This document shows positions 28,910 to 37,906 of a stretch of 64,000 bases of DNA, in pieces. Origin of the DNA: Azospirillum oryzae (GTDB taxonomy: Bacteria > Pseudomonadota > Alphaproteobacteria > Azospirillales > Azospirillaceae). Position numbers and translations under genes: made by a program. The stretch is from contig NZ_VTTM01000001.1 in NCBI RefSeq assembly GCF_008364795.1, positions 930,001 to 994,000 on the forward strand. The letters are read 5' to 3'. The number at the start of each line of letters is the position of its first letter. Positions within the stretch are counted from its first letter, which is position 1. The notes under the pieces were generated by a model, which had not been told where the DNA came from, did not search any database, and saw only the letters and a list, made by a program, of their open reading frames with translations.

Positions 28910-30295
28910 CTACTCCGGCGGATAGGGGATGGTCAGCAGCCGGCCGGCGGGCGGGTTGTCCACCGTGACCACCGTGCCGTCGGGCCAGCGCACCTCGACC
29001 TGCTCCACCTCATGCAGCGCGCCCAGCCCGAAATGCGCGACCGGCTCGCCCTGGCAGAGATAGCCGGACCCGGCGCTGACGACCCGGCGCTGCCGGCGTC
29101 CGCCCGCGGTCAAGCTGACCACGGCGCCACGGGCCGGTGCGCCGTAGGGGGTCAGCGGCTGCACGCGCAACCAGCCATTGTGCGAGGCTGCCGGGCGGTA
29201 GATGGACAGCGGTTGCGCCACGGCATCGGGCCCGCCATGGGCGCTACCGTGCGCCAGCACCAGCTCCAGCCGGCCGTCGCCGTCGATGTCGGCCGCGACC
29301 GCGCCGGTGCCCAGCCCCTTCGGCTCCGCCGCGTCGCCCAACTCCAGCTCCTGCCACTGGTCGTTGCGCCAGCCGAACAGGCGGTTGGGCTCGCCATGGG
29401 CGTGGAAGAACAGCTCCTCATAGCCGTCATTGTCGAAATCGGCGGCAACGACGGTGAACATGCGGCCGGGCATCGACAGATCGGCGCCGGCCGCCTCGAC
29501 GAAGGCGCCGCCCATGCGCTGATGGAACAGGCGTTGCGCCCCATCCCAGGTGCCGACCGCCAGATCGAACAGCCCGTCGCCGTCGACATCCAGCGCCACG
29601 ACCGCGCGTCCGGAGGGGCGCGAATCGACGATGCCGCGCTCCTCGGCGATCTCCTCGAAATTGCCGTCGCCCAGGTTGCGGAACAGCTGGTTGGGCCCGC
29701 AGTCGTTGACCGTCACCACGTCCATATGGTCTGAGACGATGGGCAGGGTGGTGACGCCGCGGGCCGCCCCGATGGAGTCCAGACCGGCCTCCTCCGCCCC
29801 ATCCTCCAGCCGGCCGCGCCGGGTCAGCTCATAGAGGCGCAACGGCCCGCCGTCGGTCGCCACCAGAAAGCCGTAGCGGCCATGCCCCCAGCGGTCGAGC
29901 GCCGCCACCGCGCCGGCGGCCGTGTGGTTGGCCGCACCGGCATTCTCCGCCTGGGCGAACAGGTCGAGCCAATGCTTGCCGAAACAGGCGAACAGCCGAT
30001 CGGCCATGTCCTTGGCACCGGTGACGCGGTCGCAGTTGACGACGTAAAGCTCCTCCCGCCCGTCGCCGTCGATGTCGGCGGCGGCCAGCCCCATGGCGGG
30101 ACTGGAGGGATCGGCGATCAGCGGGGTGGCGATGTCGACCAGACGGCCGTCGACCCATTTCAGGACGAGGTTGGCGGTGCGGTAGCCGGCCACGACCAAC
30201 TCGAAGGCGCCGTCGCCGTCGATGTCCGTGACCGCAATCCCGTTCGACGGCCGCGGCGGGTTCTCGGCGAGCAGCGACGAGCAATCGAGGAACAT
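28910..30295 (-). CDS. FG-GAP/VCBS beta-propeller protein with ASPIC/UnbV-like C-terminus
   Basis: The 461-aa protein has several FG-GAP repeats, each with a calcium-type loop: DIDGDGAFE, DIDGDGREE, DVDGDGLFD, DFDNDGYEE and DIDGDGRLE. They suggest a seven-bladed propeller. The last ~70 residues (APARGAVVSLTAGGRRQRR to RWPDGTVVTVDNPPAGR) match the ASPIC/UnbV module of CRTAC1-like proteins. No signal peptide is seen at MFLDCSSLLAENPP or just upstream, which is odd for a family usually exported. No functional partner is adjacent. Confidence 0.82.
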   Translation of the reverse strand: MFLDCSSLLAENPPRPSNGIAVTDIDGDGAFELVVAGYRTANLVLKWVDGRLVDIATPLIADPSSPAMGLAAADIDGDGREELYVVNCDRVTGAKDMADRLFACFGKHWLDLFAQAENAGAANHTAAGAVAALDRWGHGRYGFLVATDGGPLRLYELTRRGRLEDGAEEAGLDSIGAARGVTTLPIVSDHMDVVTVNDCGPNQLFRNLGDGNFEEIAEERGIVDSRPSGRAVVALDVDGDGLFDLAVGTWDGAQRLFHQRMGGAFVEAAGADLSMPGRMFTVVAADFDNDGYEELFFHAHGEPNRLFGWRNDQWQELELGDAAEPKGLGTGAVAADIDGDGRLELVLAHGSAHGGPDAVAQPLSIYRPAASHNGWLRVQPLTPYGAPARGAVVSLTAGGRRQRRVVSAGSGYLCQGEPVAHFGLGALHEVEQVEVRWPDGTVVTVDNPPAGRLLTIPYPPE

Positions 30296-30491
30296 ATGCA
30301 CCCTCTTGTCCCGTGGTCGGTCCACCCTCGCCGCCCGCAACAGGCCTTTGGAGCCATTGGGCTTTCGAGCGGTGTATCCCTGTTGATACCCCGTCCCCGC
30401 CCGTCCGTAAACCCGGACGGAGGATCAGGGACGGCCTATGCCCGATGCCGCATCGCGGCTCCACGCCGCACCAACGTCTCCCCGGAAAGCA

Positions 30492-30525
30492 AAATCCCCC
30501 CGGCGCGGTGACGCCGGAGGGATTT
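30492..30525 (-). terminator. Terminator of the minCDE operon
   Basis: A stem of 13 pairs with one mismatch (arms 30492-30505 and 30512-30525, 6-base loop) starts about 40 bp after the minE stop. On the minus strand the stem ends in ATTTT, giving a modest T-run. The following gene on the same strand starts 200 bp further on. Confidence 0.7.
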
Positions 30526-30563
30526 GGCCAAGGAAATTTCAGGGAGACGAACGCCGGGTCCGC

Positions 30564-30923
30564 TCAAATGCGCTTCTTCGCGCCGGCATTGCCGGCCGCA
30601 CGCTTGCCCGCCGCATCGTCGTTGCCGGCCGGCTTTTCCGCCGACTTGGCGGCCGCCGCGGCCTTGGCCTGCTCGCGGGCCGGCAGTTCGATGTTGACCT
30701 CCAGGGTCGAGCAGTCGCCGCCGCGGTCGAGCTTCACCTCGACCTTGTTCTCGTCGATGTTGACGTATTTGGCGATGACCGCCAGCAGTTCCTGCTGGAG
30801 CATCGGCAGATAGTCGGGTCCGCTGCGCCCGGCGCGCTCGTGCGCCATGACGATCTGCAGACGCTCCTTGGCCTGGACGGCCGACGCGCGCGGGGCCGCG
30901 CGGAAGAAGTTGAAGATGCTCAT
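30564..30923 (-). CDS. minE: Cell division topological specificity factor MinE
   Basis: MinE (119 aa) drives MinD off the membrane and restricts MinCD to the poles so that division occurs at mid-cell. The N-terminus MSIFNFFRAAPRASAVQAKE is the membrane and MinD-binding part, followed by RLQIVMAHERAG, the contact helix. The dimerisation domain ends near LEVNIELPAR. A 30-residue tail rich in Ala and Lys is longer than in typical MinE (about 88 aa). The start overlaps the minD stop by four bases (ATGA). Confidence 0.95.
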   Translation of the reverse strand: MSIFNFFRAAPRASAVQAKERLQIVMAHERAGRSGPDYLPMLQQELLAVIAKYVNIDENKVEVKLDRGGDCSTLEVNIELPAREQAKAAAAAKSAEKPAGNDDAAGKRAAGNAGAKKRI

Positions 30924-31735
30924 GCGCTCCTCCGCAGGAGCCGGCTGAACAGGCCCTTCTTCTGGGGGGTGACGAAGCGATGCTCGATGTCCTCGCCCAG
31001 GAAGCGGCCGACCGCATCCGAATAAGCGAGCCCGGCGTTGGAGACCTCGTCCAGGATCACCGGCATGCCGACGTTGGAGGCGCGCAGCACCGCCTGGCTT
31101 TCCGGAATGACGCCGAGCAGCGGGATCGCCAGGATCTCCAGCACGTCGTCGACCTTCAGCATCTCGCCCCGCTCGACGCGCTCCGGGTCGTAGCGGGTCA
31201 GCAGCAGCTGCTGCGTCACCGGCTCCAGCCCCTGTTCCGCCCGGCGGGACCGCGAGTTCAGCACGCCCAGGATGCGGTCGCTGTCGCGCACCGACGAGAC
31301 TTCCGGGTTGGTGACGATGATCGCGTGGTCGGCGAAATAGAGCGACATCAGGGCGCCGCGCTCGATGCCGGCCGGGCTGTCGCACAGGATGTAGTCGAAT
31401 TCCTTCGACAGCTCGTTCAGCACCTTCTCCACCCCCTCGCGGGTCAGCGCGTCCTTGTCGCGCGTCTGCGAGGTCGGGAGGATGTACAGGTTCTCGATCC
31501 GCTTGTCCTTGATCAGCGCCTGGTTCAGCTTCGCTTCGCCGTTGATGACGTTGATGAAGTCGAAGACCACCCGGCGCTCGCAACCCATCACCAGGTCAAG
31601 GTTGCGCAGGCCAACGTCGAAGTCGATGACGACCGTCTTGAAGCCGCGAAGCGCCAGCCCGGTCGCAAAGGCCGCGGACGAGGTCGTCTTGCCGACACCG
31701 CCCTTGCCGGAGGTCATGACGATGATCTTGCTCAA
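30920..31735 (-). CDS. minD: Septum site-determining ATPase MinD
   Basis: MinD (271 aa from the TTG start) is the membrane-binding ATPase that carries MinC and oscillates with MinE. VMTSGKGGVGKTT is the deviant Walker A motif, and the C-terminal KKGLFSRLLRRSA is the amphipathic membrane-targeting helix. The TTG at 31735 gives the usual SKIIVMTSGKGG N-terminus and has GGGAGAGG six bases upstream. An ATG five codons earlier (31750) has a weaker site. It lies between minC and minE. Confidence 0.95.
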   Translation of the reverse strand: MSKIIVMTSGKGGVGKTTSSAAFATGLALRGFKTVVIDFDVGLRNLDLVMGCERRVVFDFINVINGEAKLNQALIKDKRIENLYILPTSQTRDKDALTREGVEKVLNELSKEFDYILCDSPAGIERGALMSLYFADHAIIVTNPEVSSVRDSDRILGVLNSRSRRAEQGLEPVTQQLLLTRYDPERVERGEMLKVDDVLEILAIPLLGVIPESQAVLRASNVGMPVILDEVSNAGLAYSDAVGRFLGEDIEHRFVTPQKKGLFSRLLRRSA

Positions 31736-31829
31736 CGGAGCCTCTCCCATAATCCCAAAGTTGCCGTCACCGATACCAAACACCGTCCGAAGATTGTCGT
31801 CTCCGGACAAGATTCCGTCGCTTCAGCTT

Positions 31830-32609
31830 TCAGGCGGTCTTCAGCAGGTCCATGCTGAGGACGCCGTCGCGCAGGAAAACCTGCACGGCTTTCTTGTAAA
31901 AGTCACTGCCGATGTCTTCGCTGACACGATAATTGCCTGCGACCGATAGCACCTCCGCCTCCAGACTGTGGCAGAAGATGCGGGCGTTGCCGTCGCCGGA
32001 GAAACCGGCCAGCGCCCGGCCGCGCAACGCGCCGTAGACATGGATGTTTCCGTCGGCCAGCAGTTCCGCCCCCGGAGAGACGGAGCTGGTGACGATCAGG
32101 TCGGTCTTCTCGGCATAGACCCGCATGCCGGAGCGCACCGGCTCGGTCACCACCACGGTCGGGCGGTGGACGACCTCGATCAGCACCTGCGGCGCCGGGA
32201 TCGGCGTCTGCCCCTGCTGGTGCGGATCCTGCTGCCGCGGATCGGGGGCCTTCACGACCTCTTCCAGCTTGGCGGCGCGGCCCGACGGCATCGGCGTCAG
32301 CCCGACGGTCATCGCCGCCTCGCGCACCGGCTGCGGCCCGCCCTGGAAGCCGACCGGCAGCAGATGCAGCGCCTGCACCTGCGACACGAAGGCGCCCAGA
32401 TCGAAGACGATGCTCTCCGGCAGGTCGTCGAAATCCAGCACGACCGGCGCATTGCGGAAGAAGTTGGGTGCCTGCCGCACCTTGACGTTCAGCTGGGTGA
32501 AGAAATCCGGCGATGTCGGGGCGAAAACCTTCAGCACCATCATGGTGAAGGAGTTGCCACGCAACTGGAACGGCGCATCCCGTTCGGCGACCTGACTGGC
32601 GCTGCTCAC
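31830..32609 (-). CDS. minC: Septum site-determining inhibitor MinC
   Basis: MinC (259 aa) blocks FtsZ assembly away from mid-cell when recruited by MinD. The N-terminal FtsZ-binding domain includes FQLRGNSFTMMVLKVF. A linker rich in Gln and Pro (about residues 115-145) follows. The C-terminal beta-helix domain shows VRSGMRVYAEKTDLIVTSSV, ADGNIHVYGALRGRALAG and ARIFCHSLEAEVLSVAG. The start is a GTG at 32609 with AAGG just upstream. About 95 bp separate it from minD. Confidence 0.93.
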   Translation of the reverse strand: MSSASQVAERDAPFQLRGNSFTMMVLKVFAPTSPDFFTQLNVKVRQAPNFFRNAPVVLDFDDLPESIVFDLGAFVSQVQALHLLPVGFQGGPQPVREAAMTVGLTPMPSGRAAKLEEVVKAPDPRQQDPHQQGQTPIPAPQVLIEVVHRPTVVVTEPVRSGMRVYAEKTDLIVTSSVSPGAELLADGNIHVYGALRGRALAGFSGDGNARIFCHSLEAEVLSVAGNYRVSEDIGSDFYKKAVQVFLRDGVLSMDLLKTA

Positions 32610-33374
32610 CGTAGCCTTCCCGTTCGTTCCTGCCGCCTCGTGCCGTGCTTCCGGTTCACCCGTAGCCCGCAACCGCCCCAGAGCCGCCGTCGCGCAGCAC
32701 CGGCATCGAGCCAGCCAATCAGCGCCTTCTAGCCGTCCACACCGGTCGGATTCAAGAGTTTCCCCGTCCACCGGGATGACAATCGAAAGCCGCGCTGCCG
32801 CCTGCCGCGGGACAAACGCCCACCCTCCCCGACTGTCGCCCGAAGCGACGATCCGGAAGCGCAGCCCGCCACCGCGGTGGACAGGCCAGGGTTGCAACAT
32901 GACTTTCGATTTCCCCCGTGACCGACCATAGTAATGAAAGCCCGCGACAGCGGCAAAGCCTTTCGGCCGCCTCCGCCGGAAGGCTATCCCGCGGCCGGTC
33001 CGGCTCGGCGGAAAGGGTTACCAAGCCCGCTCTGGCGGCTTTCCTGCGGCACCCACACCACATCTGGTATGAATATTTTGCGTCGGCCGCAATTTTGCCT
33101 GACGCCGCGCGTTATGACCGGTACAGTCAGGTTGCGTGGCTTTCACCGACGACGAGGTTCTCTTGCACCTTGTTTCGCCCATAGAGCACCTCCCCCGTCG
33201 GCCCGCACCGGCATGTCCGGACCCGGCACGCCATCCGGCCGCAGTGCCCGGCGAAGCACCCATCACCGCGCATCCATGCGACCGATCGAGCCTCCCCCCT
33301 GCGGGAGGCTTTTTTGTGCCCGGAAACCCCATTCCGGGGTTTGGCTCCACCCCCACCATTCGAGGAGATGCGAC
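32610..33374. other. 765-bp spacer between minC and the phoH-like gene
   Basis: No convincing gene lies here; the short open frames have random-looking composition. The region includes the minC promoter, an imperfect hairpin at 32957-32982 (AGCCTT...AAGGCT) and an AT-rich spot at 33063-33095 that could be a promoter. It also holds a strong plus-strand terminator at 33290-33315. Together these suggest a short non-coding transcript or a phoH leader. Confidence 0.5.
33290..33315 (+). terminator. Rho-independent terminator with no coding gene upstream
   Basis: GCCTCCC and GGGAGGC form a perfect 7-bp stem with a 6-base loop followed by six T. It lies 60 bp before the phoH-like start, and no plus-strand gene precedes it in the window after ubiA, the methyltransferase and phhB. 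It may end a small RNA or act as an attenuator in the leader of the phoH-like gene. Confidence 0.8.
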
Positions 33375-34130
33375 ATGGCCAAGCGTTCGAGCAAAGGCAT
33401 CGCTGCGGCGGACGACTCCACCGTCCACCCGCTTTTCCCCGGTATGAACGCCCCCGCCGCTTTCGGCTGGGACCCGCTCGGTGGGAACGAGGATCGCCGC
33501 GACCAGAGCTATCTCCGCAAGGTGAAGCCGCAGAACCCCAACCAGAAGCTTCTGATGGACGCCATCAAGACGCACAATCTGGTGGTGGCGCTGGGCCCTG
33601 CGGGCACCGGCAAGACCTACATCGCCATCTCGTCGGCGGTGGAGGCCCTGGAATCCGGCAGCGTCGACCGCATCGTCCTGTCCCGCCCGGCCATCGAGGC
33701 GGGAGAGAGCATCGGCTATCTGCCCGGCGATATGCATGAAAAGATGGCGCCCTTCCTGCGCCCGCTCTACGACGCGTTGACCGACCGGCTGGGGTCCAAG
33801 CGGCTGCGCACCATGATGGCCGACGGCACCATCGAGATCGCCCCGGTCGGCTTCATGCGCGGCCGCACCCTGAACAACGCCTTCGTGGTGATCGACGAGG
33901 CGCAGAACTGCACCTATGCCCAGATCAAGATGCTGCTGACCCGGCTGGGCTGGCATTCCACCATGGTGCTGACCGGCGATCCCGACCAGACCGACCTGCT
34001 GGACAACCTGTCCGGGCTGGCCGACATCGCCCGCCGGCTGGAGGCGGTGGAGGGAATCGCCGTCGCCCGCCTGACGGAAAAGGACATCGTCCGCCACCCG
34101 CTGGTCGCCAGCATGCTGACGGTCCTCTGA
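33375..34130 (+). CDS. phoH: PhoH-family P-loop ATPase
   Basis: The 251-aa protein has a P-loop (ALGPAGTGKTYIA) and Walker B (AFVVIDEAQN) in the layout of PhoH proteins. SRPAIEAGESIGYLPGD and LTGDPDQTDLLD are further family blocks. PhoH-like ATPases are linked to RNA metabolism and phosphate stress, but the exact role is open. The N-terminal 50 residues are a variable extension. GAGGAG lies before the ATG. A terminator-like hairpin precedes it by 60 bp. Confidence 0.88.
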   Translation: MAKRSSKGIAAADDSTVHPLFPGMNAPAAFGWDPLGGNEDRRDQSYLRKVKPQNPNQKLLMDAIKTHNLVVALGPAGTGKTYIAISSAVEALESGSVDRIVLSRPAIEAGESIGYLPGDMHEKMAPFLRPLYDALTDRLGSKRLRTMMADGTIEIAPVGFMRGRTLNNAFVVIDEAQNCTYAQIKMLLTRLGWHSTMVLTGDPDQTDLLDNLSGLADIARRLEAVEGIAVARLTEKDIVRHPLVASMLTVL

Positions 34131-34358
34131 TCCTCCGGGATCGTCCTGTGGTTGCGCGGGAGTTGCGGTCACCGCATCTCCCGGCAGCCTGCAAGCCGGC
34201 CTTCGCCGGTCACACCCCACTATGGTTGCAATAATGACATTCCGTTGAGCGAAACGTAAGATATACGAACATTAGCACTTGACGAGCAGCCCCGGCCCGG
34301 CAAAAAGTCCCGAAAATTTTATGGACATCGCCGTTTCGTTGCCGAAGGGGTTGCCGCC

Positions 34359-36572
34359 GTGACCGTTGCCTTGTTCGAACGCATCAGCATCAAGGGCAAG
34401 ATAGCACTGATCCTGGCCGCGGCCGGCCTCGGGCTGGTTCTGGTCGCCGCGGTCAGCCTGATGGGCCTGCGCGCCGAGATGATGGCCGACCGCCAGGACA
34501 AGACCCGCAACGTCGTCGAGGTCGCCCACAGCCTGATCGCCCATTTCGAGACGCAGGAACGCGCTGGCACCCTTCCCCGTGCCGCGGCTCAGGCACAGGC
34601 GAAAATCGCCCTCAAGGCTCTGCGCCACGATGGCGACGAGTATTTCTTCATCACCGACCTCGCCCCGCGCATGATCATGCATCCGATCAAGCCCGAGTTG
34701 GACGGTACCGACGTGTCGCGCAACGCCGATCCCAACGGCAAGCTGCTGTTCCAGGAGTTCGTCCGGGTGGTGAAGGCCGACGGCGCCGGCTTCGTCGACT
34801 ATCTCTGGCCCAAGCCGGGATCGGCACAGCCGGTGGCGAAGCTGTCCTATGTCAAGGGTTTCACCCCCTGGGGCTGGCTGATCGGGTCGGGCATCTACAT
34901 CGACGACGTCGACGTCGCCTTCCGCCAGGCCGCGCTGCGGCTGGCCGGGACCGGGCTGCTGATCGCGCTTGCCGCCGTGCTGCTCGCCCTGCTGGTCAGC
35001 CGCGCCATCGTCCGGCCGCTGGACGGGCTGGGCCGCGTCATGCAGGATCTGGCCGGCGGCAACAGCGCGGTCGCCGTGCCCGGCCTGGACCGCGGCGACG
35101 AGATCGGCGCGATGGCCCGCACGGTCGAGGTCTTCCGGGTCCAGCAGATCGACCTCGCCCGCCATTGGGACCGGCAGAAGATCGAGCATCGCGTGACCGA
35201 TCAGCGCGCCCAGGCGCTGAAACGGCTGACCGACCGCTTCGACGCCACCATCGCCGAGACGATCCGCACCGTCGGCAGCGCCGTCGGCACGCTGGAGACC
35301 ACCGCCCGCGCCCTGTCGGCCACCGCCGACCGCAACCGGCGCGAGGCGACCTCCGTCGCCGGCGCCTCGCAGCAGGCCTCCAGCAGCGTGCAGACCGTCG
35401 CGTCGGCGGCGGAGCAGCTGACCGGCTCCATCGCCGTGATCGGCGAGCAGGTGGTGACCTCTTCGGCCATCTCCACCCAGGCGGTGGAGGCGTCGCAGAA
35501 GGCGGGCGAGCGGATCGACGGGCTGGGTCAGGCCGCCCGTAAGATCGGCGAGGTCGCCGACCTGATCGCCGGCATCGCCGGGCAGACCAACCTGCTGGCC
35601 CTGAACGCCACCATCGAGGCGGCGCGAGCGGGCGAGATGGGCAAGGGCTTCGCCGTGGTCGCCGGCGAGGTGAAGACGCTGGCCAACCAGACCGCCAAGG
35701 CCACCGAGGAGATCGCCCGCCATATCGGCGACGTGCAGGAGGCGACGCGTGCCGCCGTCGCCGCGATCCACGAGATCGGCGCCATCGTCGCCCGCAGCGA
35801 CGAGATCGGCACCTCCATCGCCACCGCGGTCCAGCAGCAGGGCGCCGCCACCGGCGAGATCGCCCGCAGCGCCGGCGAGGCGGCGGAGGGCACCCGGCAA
35901 GTTTCCAGCAGCATCGACGCGGTTTCCGACGCGGCCCTGGAGACCGAACGGTCGGCCGACGCCCTGCTGGAGGCCGCTGGAGGTCTGTCGCGGCAGGCAC
36001 AGGGGCTGCGCGGCATGGTCGATGCCTTCCTGGTCAATGTCGGGGCGATCAACTCCGCGCCGCTCACCGCCCTGCATGACGCGCCTTCGGAAGGGTCGGA
36101 GCTGTTCATGCCCTGGACGGAAGGCCTTGCGGTGGGTGAGGAGGCGATCGACACCGACCACATGATCCTGATCGCGCTGATGAACGAGGCGGCCGCTCTC
36201 GCCCAGCAGGCCAAGGCCGCACCGGCGGGGCGGGAGGGCGGCAATCGCCGGGCATTGGGCGAGGCCGTCGGCCGGCTGCTGGCCTACACCGTCCTGCATT
36301 TCGAGCAGGAGGAACGGCTGATGGACCAGTGCGGCTATCCCGGCACCACGGCCCACAAGGCCCAGCATGAGGCGCTGCGCACCCGTGCCGGCGAATTGCG
36401 CCGCCGTCTGGATGCCGGCGACTCCGTGGCGGACGAACTGCTGGCGCTGCTGCGCGAATGGCTGTTCGAACATATCCAGCGCGCCGACAAGCGGATCGGC
36501 GAGCATCTGGCGGCAACGGGCCGCAGCATGGAGGCAAAGGCGACGACGGCGGTGGCGGCGAAGGCGGCCTGA
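34359..36572 (+). CDS. Chemoreceptor with Cache sensor, HAMP, signalling domain and C-terminal hemerythrin
   Basis: The 737-aa protein has a first membrane helix (about 14-36), a periplasmic single Cache domain (about 40-190; [25 protein letters not shown]) and a second helix (about 195-215). HAMP and a signalling domain with [21 protein letters not shown] follow. A hemerythrin domain starts near residue 580. All seven di-iron ligands are present: H601, H647, E651, H666, H670, H705 and D710. Hemerythrin binds O2, so the protein could sense oxygen inside and a ligand outside. The start is GTG with AAGGGG upstream. Confidence 0.92.
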   Translation: MTVALFERISIKGKIALILAAAGLGLVLVAAVSLMGLRAEMMADRQDKTRNVVEVAHSLIAHFETQERAGTLPRAAAQAQAKIALKALRHDGDEYFFITDLAPRMIMHPIKPELDGTDVSRNADPNGKLLFQEFVRVVKADGAGFVDYLWPKPGSAQPVAKLSYVKGFTPWGWLIGSGIYIDDVDVAFRQAALRLAGTGLLIALAAVLLALLVSRAIVRPLDGLGRVMQDLAGGNSAVAVPGLDRGDEIGAMARTVEVFRVQQIDLARHWDRQKIEHRVTDQRAQALKRLTDRFDATIAETIRTVGSAVGTLETTARALSATADRNRREATSVAGASQQASSSVQTVASAAEQLTGSIAVIGEQVVTSSAISTQAVEASQKAGERIDGLGQAARKIGEVADLIAGIAGQTNLLALNATIEAARAGEMGKGFAVVAGEVKTLANQTAKATEEIARHIGDVQEATRAAVAAIHEIGAIVARSDEIGTSIATAVQQQGAATGEIARSAGEAAEGTRQVSSSIDAVSDAALETERSADALLEAAGGLSRQAQGLRGMVDAFLVNVGAINSAPLTALHDAPSEGSELFMPWTEGLAVGEEAIDTDHMILIALMNEAAALAQQAKAAPAGREGGNRRALGEAVGRLLAYTVLHFEQEERLMDQCGYPGTTAHKAQHEALRTRAGELRRRLDAGDSVADELLALLREWLFEHIQRADKRIGEHLAATGRSMEAKATTAVAAKAA

Positions 36573-36658
36573 CCGGGGCATCGGCTGCGCAATGGCGCCG
36601 CGCCCCCTTGACCTCGCCCCTTGACCTGGGTCGCGGACGGCCCCATTCCTGACGGACC

Positions 36659-37273
36659 ATGAAGACACGTCTCCTGCGCATCGCCGCCGCCTCCGTCCTC
36701 GCCATCGCCGTGTCCGCCGGTATCGCCTGGTGGCAGGTGCGCAACGCCGCCACCACGGTGGAAAGCGGAACGAAGTCCGCAGTGCCGATCGGCGGTCCCT
36801 TCACGCTGACCGATCAAACCGGCAAGTCGATCACCGACGCCGATTTCCGCGGCAAGTATATGCTGATCTATTTCGGCTATACCTATTGCCCGGACGTCTG
36901 CCCGACCGAACTTGGGGTGATGACCCAGGCGCTCGACCAGCTGGGGCCGAAATCGGAGCAGGTCCAGCCGATTTTCATCACGATCGACCCGGACCGCGAC
37001 ACTGTGGCGCACATGAAGGACTATGTGAGCCTGTTCCACCCCCGGCTCGTCGGCCTGACCGGCACGCCGGAGCAGGTGCGGGAGGCGGCGCGCGCCTATC
37101 GCGTCTATTATGCCAAAGCACCGCAAAAGGATGGAAAAGCCGACGACTACCTGATGGATCACTCCAGCTTTATTTACCTGATGGGGCCGGACGGGAAGTT
37201 CGTCGGGGTGTATCCCGGCGGCACCACCGCCGACAAGATCGCGCAGGATCTGTCGCCCCGTATTGCGGGCTGA
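36659..37273 (+). CDS. Sco1/SenC/PrrC copper-binding thioredoxin-fold protein
   Basis: The 204-aa protein has one N-terminal membrane anchor (about residues 8-25) and a periplasmic thioredoxin-like domain. YTYCPDVCPTE gives the CxxxC copper ligands, and DHSSFIYL gives the conserved histidine. Sco proteins deliver copper to the CuA site of cytochrome oxidase or act in redox signalling. No oxidase gene is adjacent. It ends 38 bp before a strong terminator. Confidence 0.93.
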   Translation: MKTRLLRIAAASVLAIAVSAGIAWWQVRNAATTVESGTKSAVPIGGPFTLTDQTGKSITDADFRGKYMLIYFGYTYCPDVCPTELGVMTQALDQLGPKSEQVQPIFITIDPDRDTVAHMKDYVSLFHPRLVGLTGTPEQVREAARAYRVYYAKAPQKDGKADDYLMDHSSFIYLMGPDGKFVGVYPGGTTADKIAQDLSPRIAG

Positions 37274-37310
37274 GTGGGGCGGACCGGCCCCGGACCGGGT
37301 GAAAAGCGGC

Positions 37311-37350
37311 GAAAAAACCCTGAAAAGCGGTCATACCACCGGGTTTTTTC
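37311..37350. terminator. Terminator after the Sco1 gene
   Basis: The arms GAAAAAACCC and GGGTTTTTTC are exact complements around a 20-base centre that can pair further (GCGGT with ACCAC). The T-run on the plus strand terminates the Sco1 transcript before the atp operon. The A-run makes it work on the minus strand as well. Confidence 0.8.
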
Positions 37351-37525
37351 GCATGCTGGAGCGGGACAACGCGCCGCAGCGCGGCAAAATCCGCGAGTTT
37401 TCGGCTCTTTTCTTTATTTTTCAACGACTTACACTACAGGTTTTGCGACTTGACAGGGTAACGCCCCGCCCGTATGGTCTCGCCGCTTTCGCATGGCTGC
37501 GAGCCAAGAGTGATTGAGAGGCGGA

Positions 37526-37894
37526 ATGAACAACAAATCGCCCCCCGATCCCTTGGATGATCTCGAAGCCCGGTTGCGCAAGGCGCGTGAGGGACAACGC
37601 GGCTGGTCGGGCGGACCCGGTAGCAAATACCACCGTCCGCCGCAGGGCGCTCTCGCCACCGCCTGGCGCATCGGGACCGAACTGGTCGCGGCCATGATCG
37701 TCGGCGTCGGCGGCGGGCTTCTGCTCGATCGCTGGCTCGGCACCGCGCCCTGGGGACTGATCGTCATGTTCTTCCTGGGGGCTGCGGCGGGAGTCCTGAA
37801 CGTCTACCGGGCCGTCACAGGCTTCGGCATCGCCGCCGGCTACCGCCGGCCCACTGGGGACGACAACGAGCGCCAAGACGGCGACGCACACTGA
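37526..37894 (+). CDS. atpI: ATP synthase accessory protein I
   Basis: The 122-aa protein has two membrane helices (about residues 48-68 and 74-94) and begins the F0 operon. AtpI is thought to help c-ring assembly and Mg2+ supply. The N-terminal DPLDDLEARLRKAREGQ and GGGLLLDRWLGTAPWG segments match alphaproteobacterial AtpI. GAGAGGCGG lies before the ATG. It is followed after 12 bp by atpB. Confidence 0.92.
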   Translation: MNNKSPPDPLDDLEARLRKAREGQRGWSGGPGSKYHRPPQGALATAWRIGTELVAAMIVGVGGGLLLDRWLGTAPWGLIVMFFLGAAAGVLNVYRAVTGFGIAAGYRRPTGDDNERQDGDAH

Positions 37895-37906
37895 GCGAGG
37901 ACGACC

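Noticed and set aside
32729..32956. Open frame of 75 codons upstream of minC
   Set aside because: Its composition looks random, and it shows no ribosome site or family similarity that I could see.
34272..36668. A 798-codon minus-strand open frame opposite the hemerythrin receptor
   Set aside because: The opposite strand encodes a complete multi-domain receptor with all expected motifs; this frame has none.
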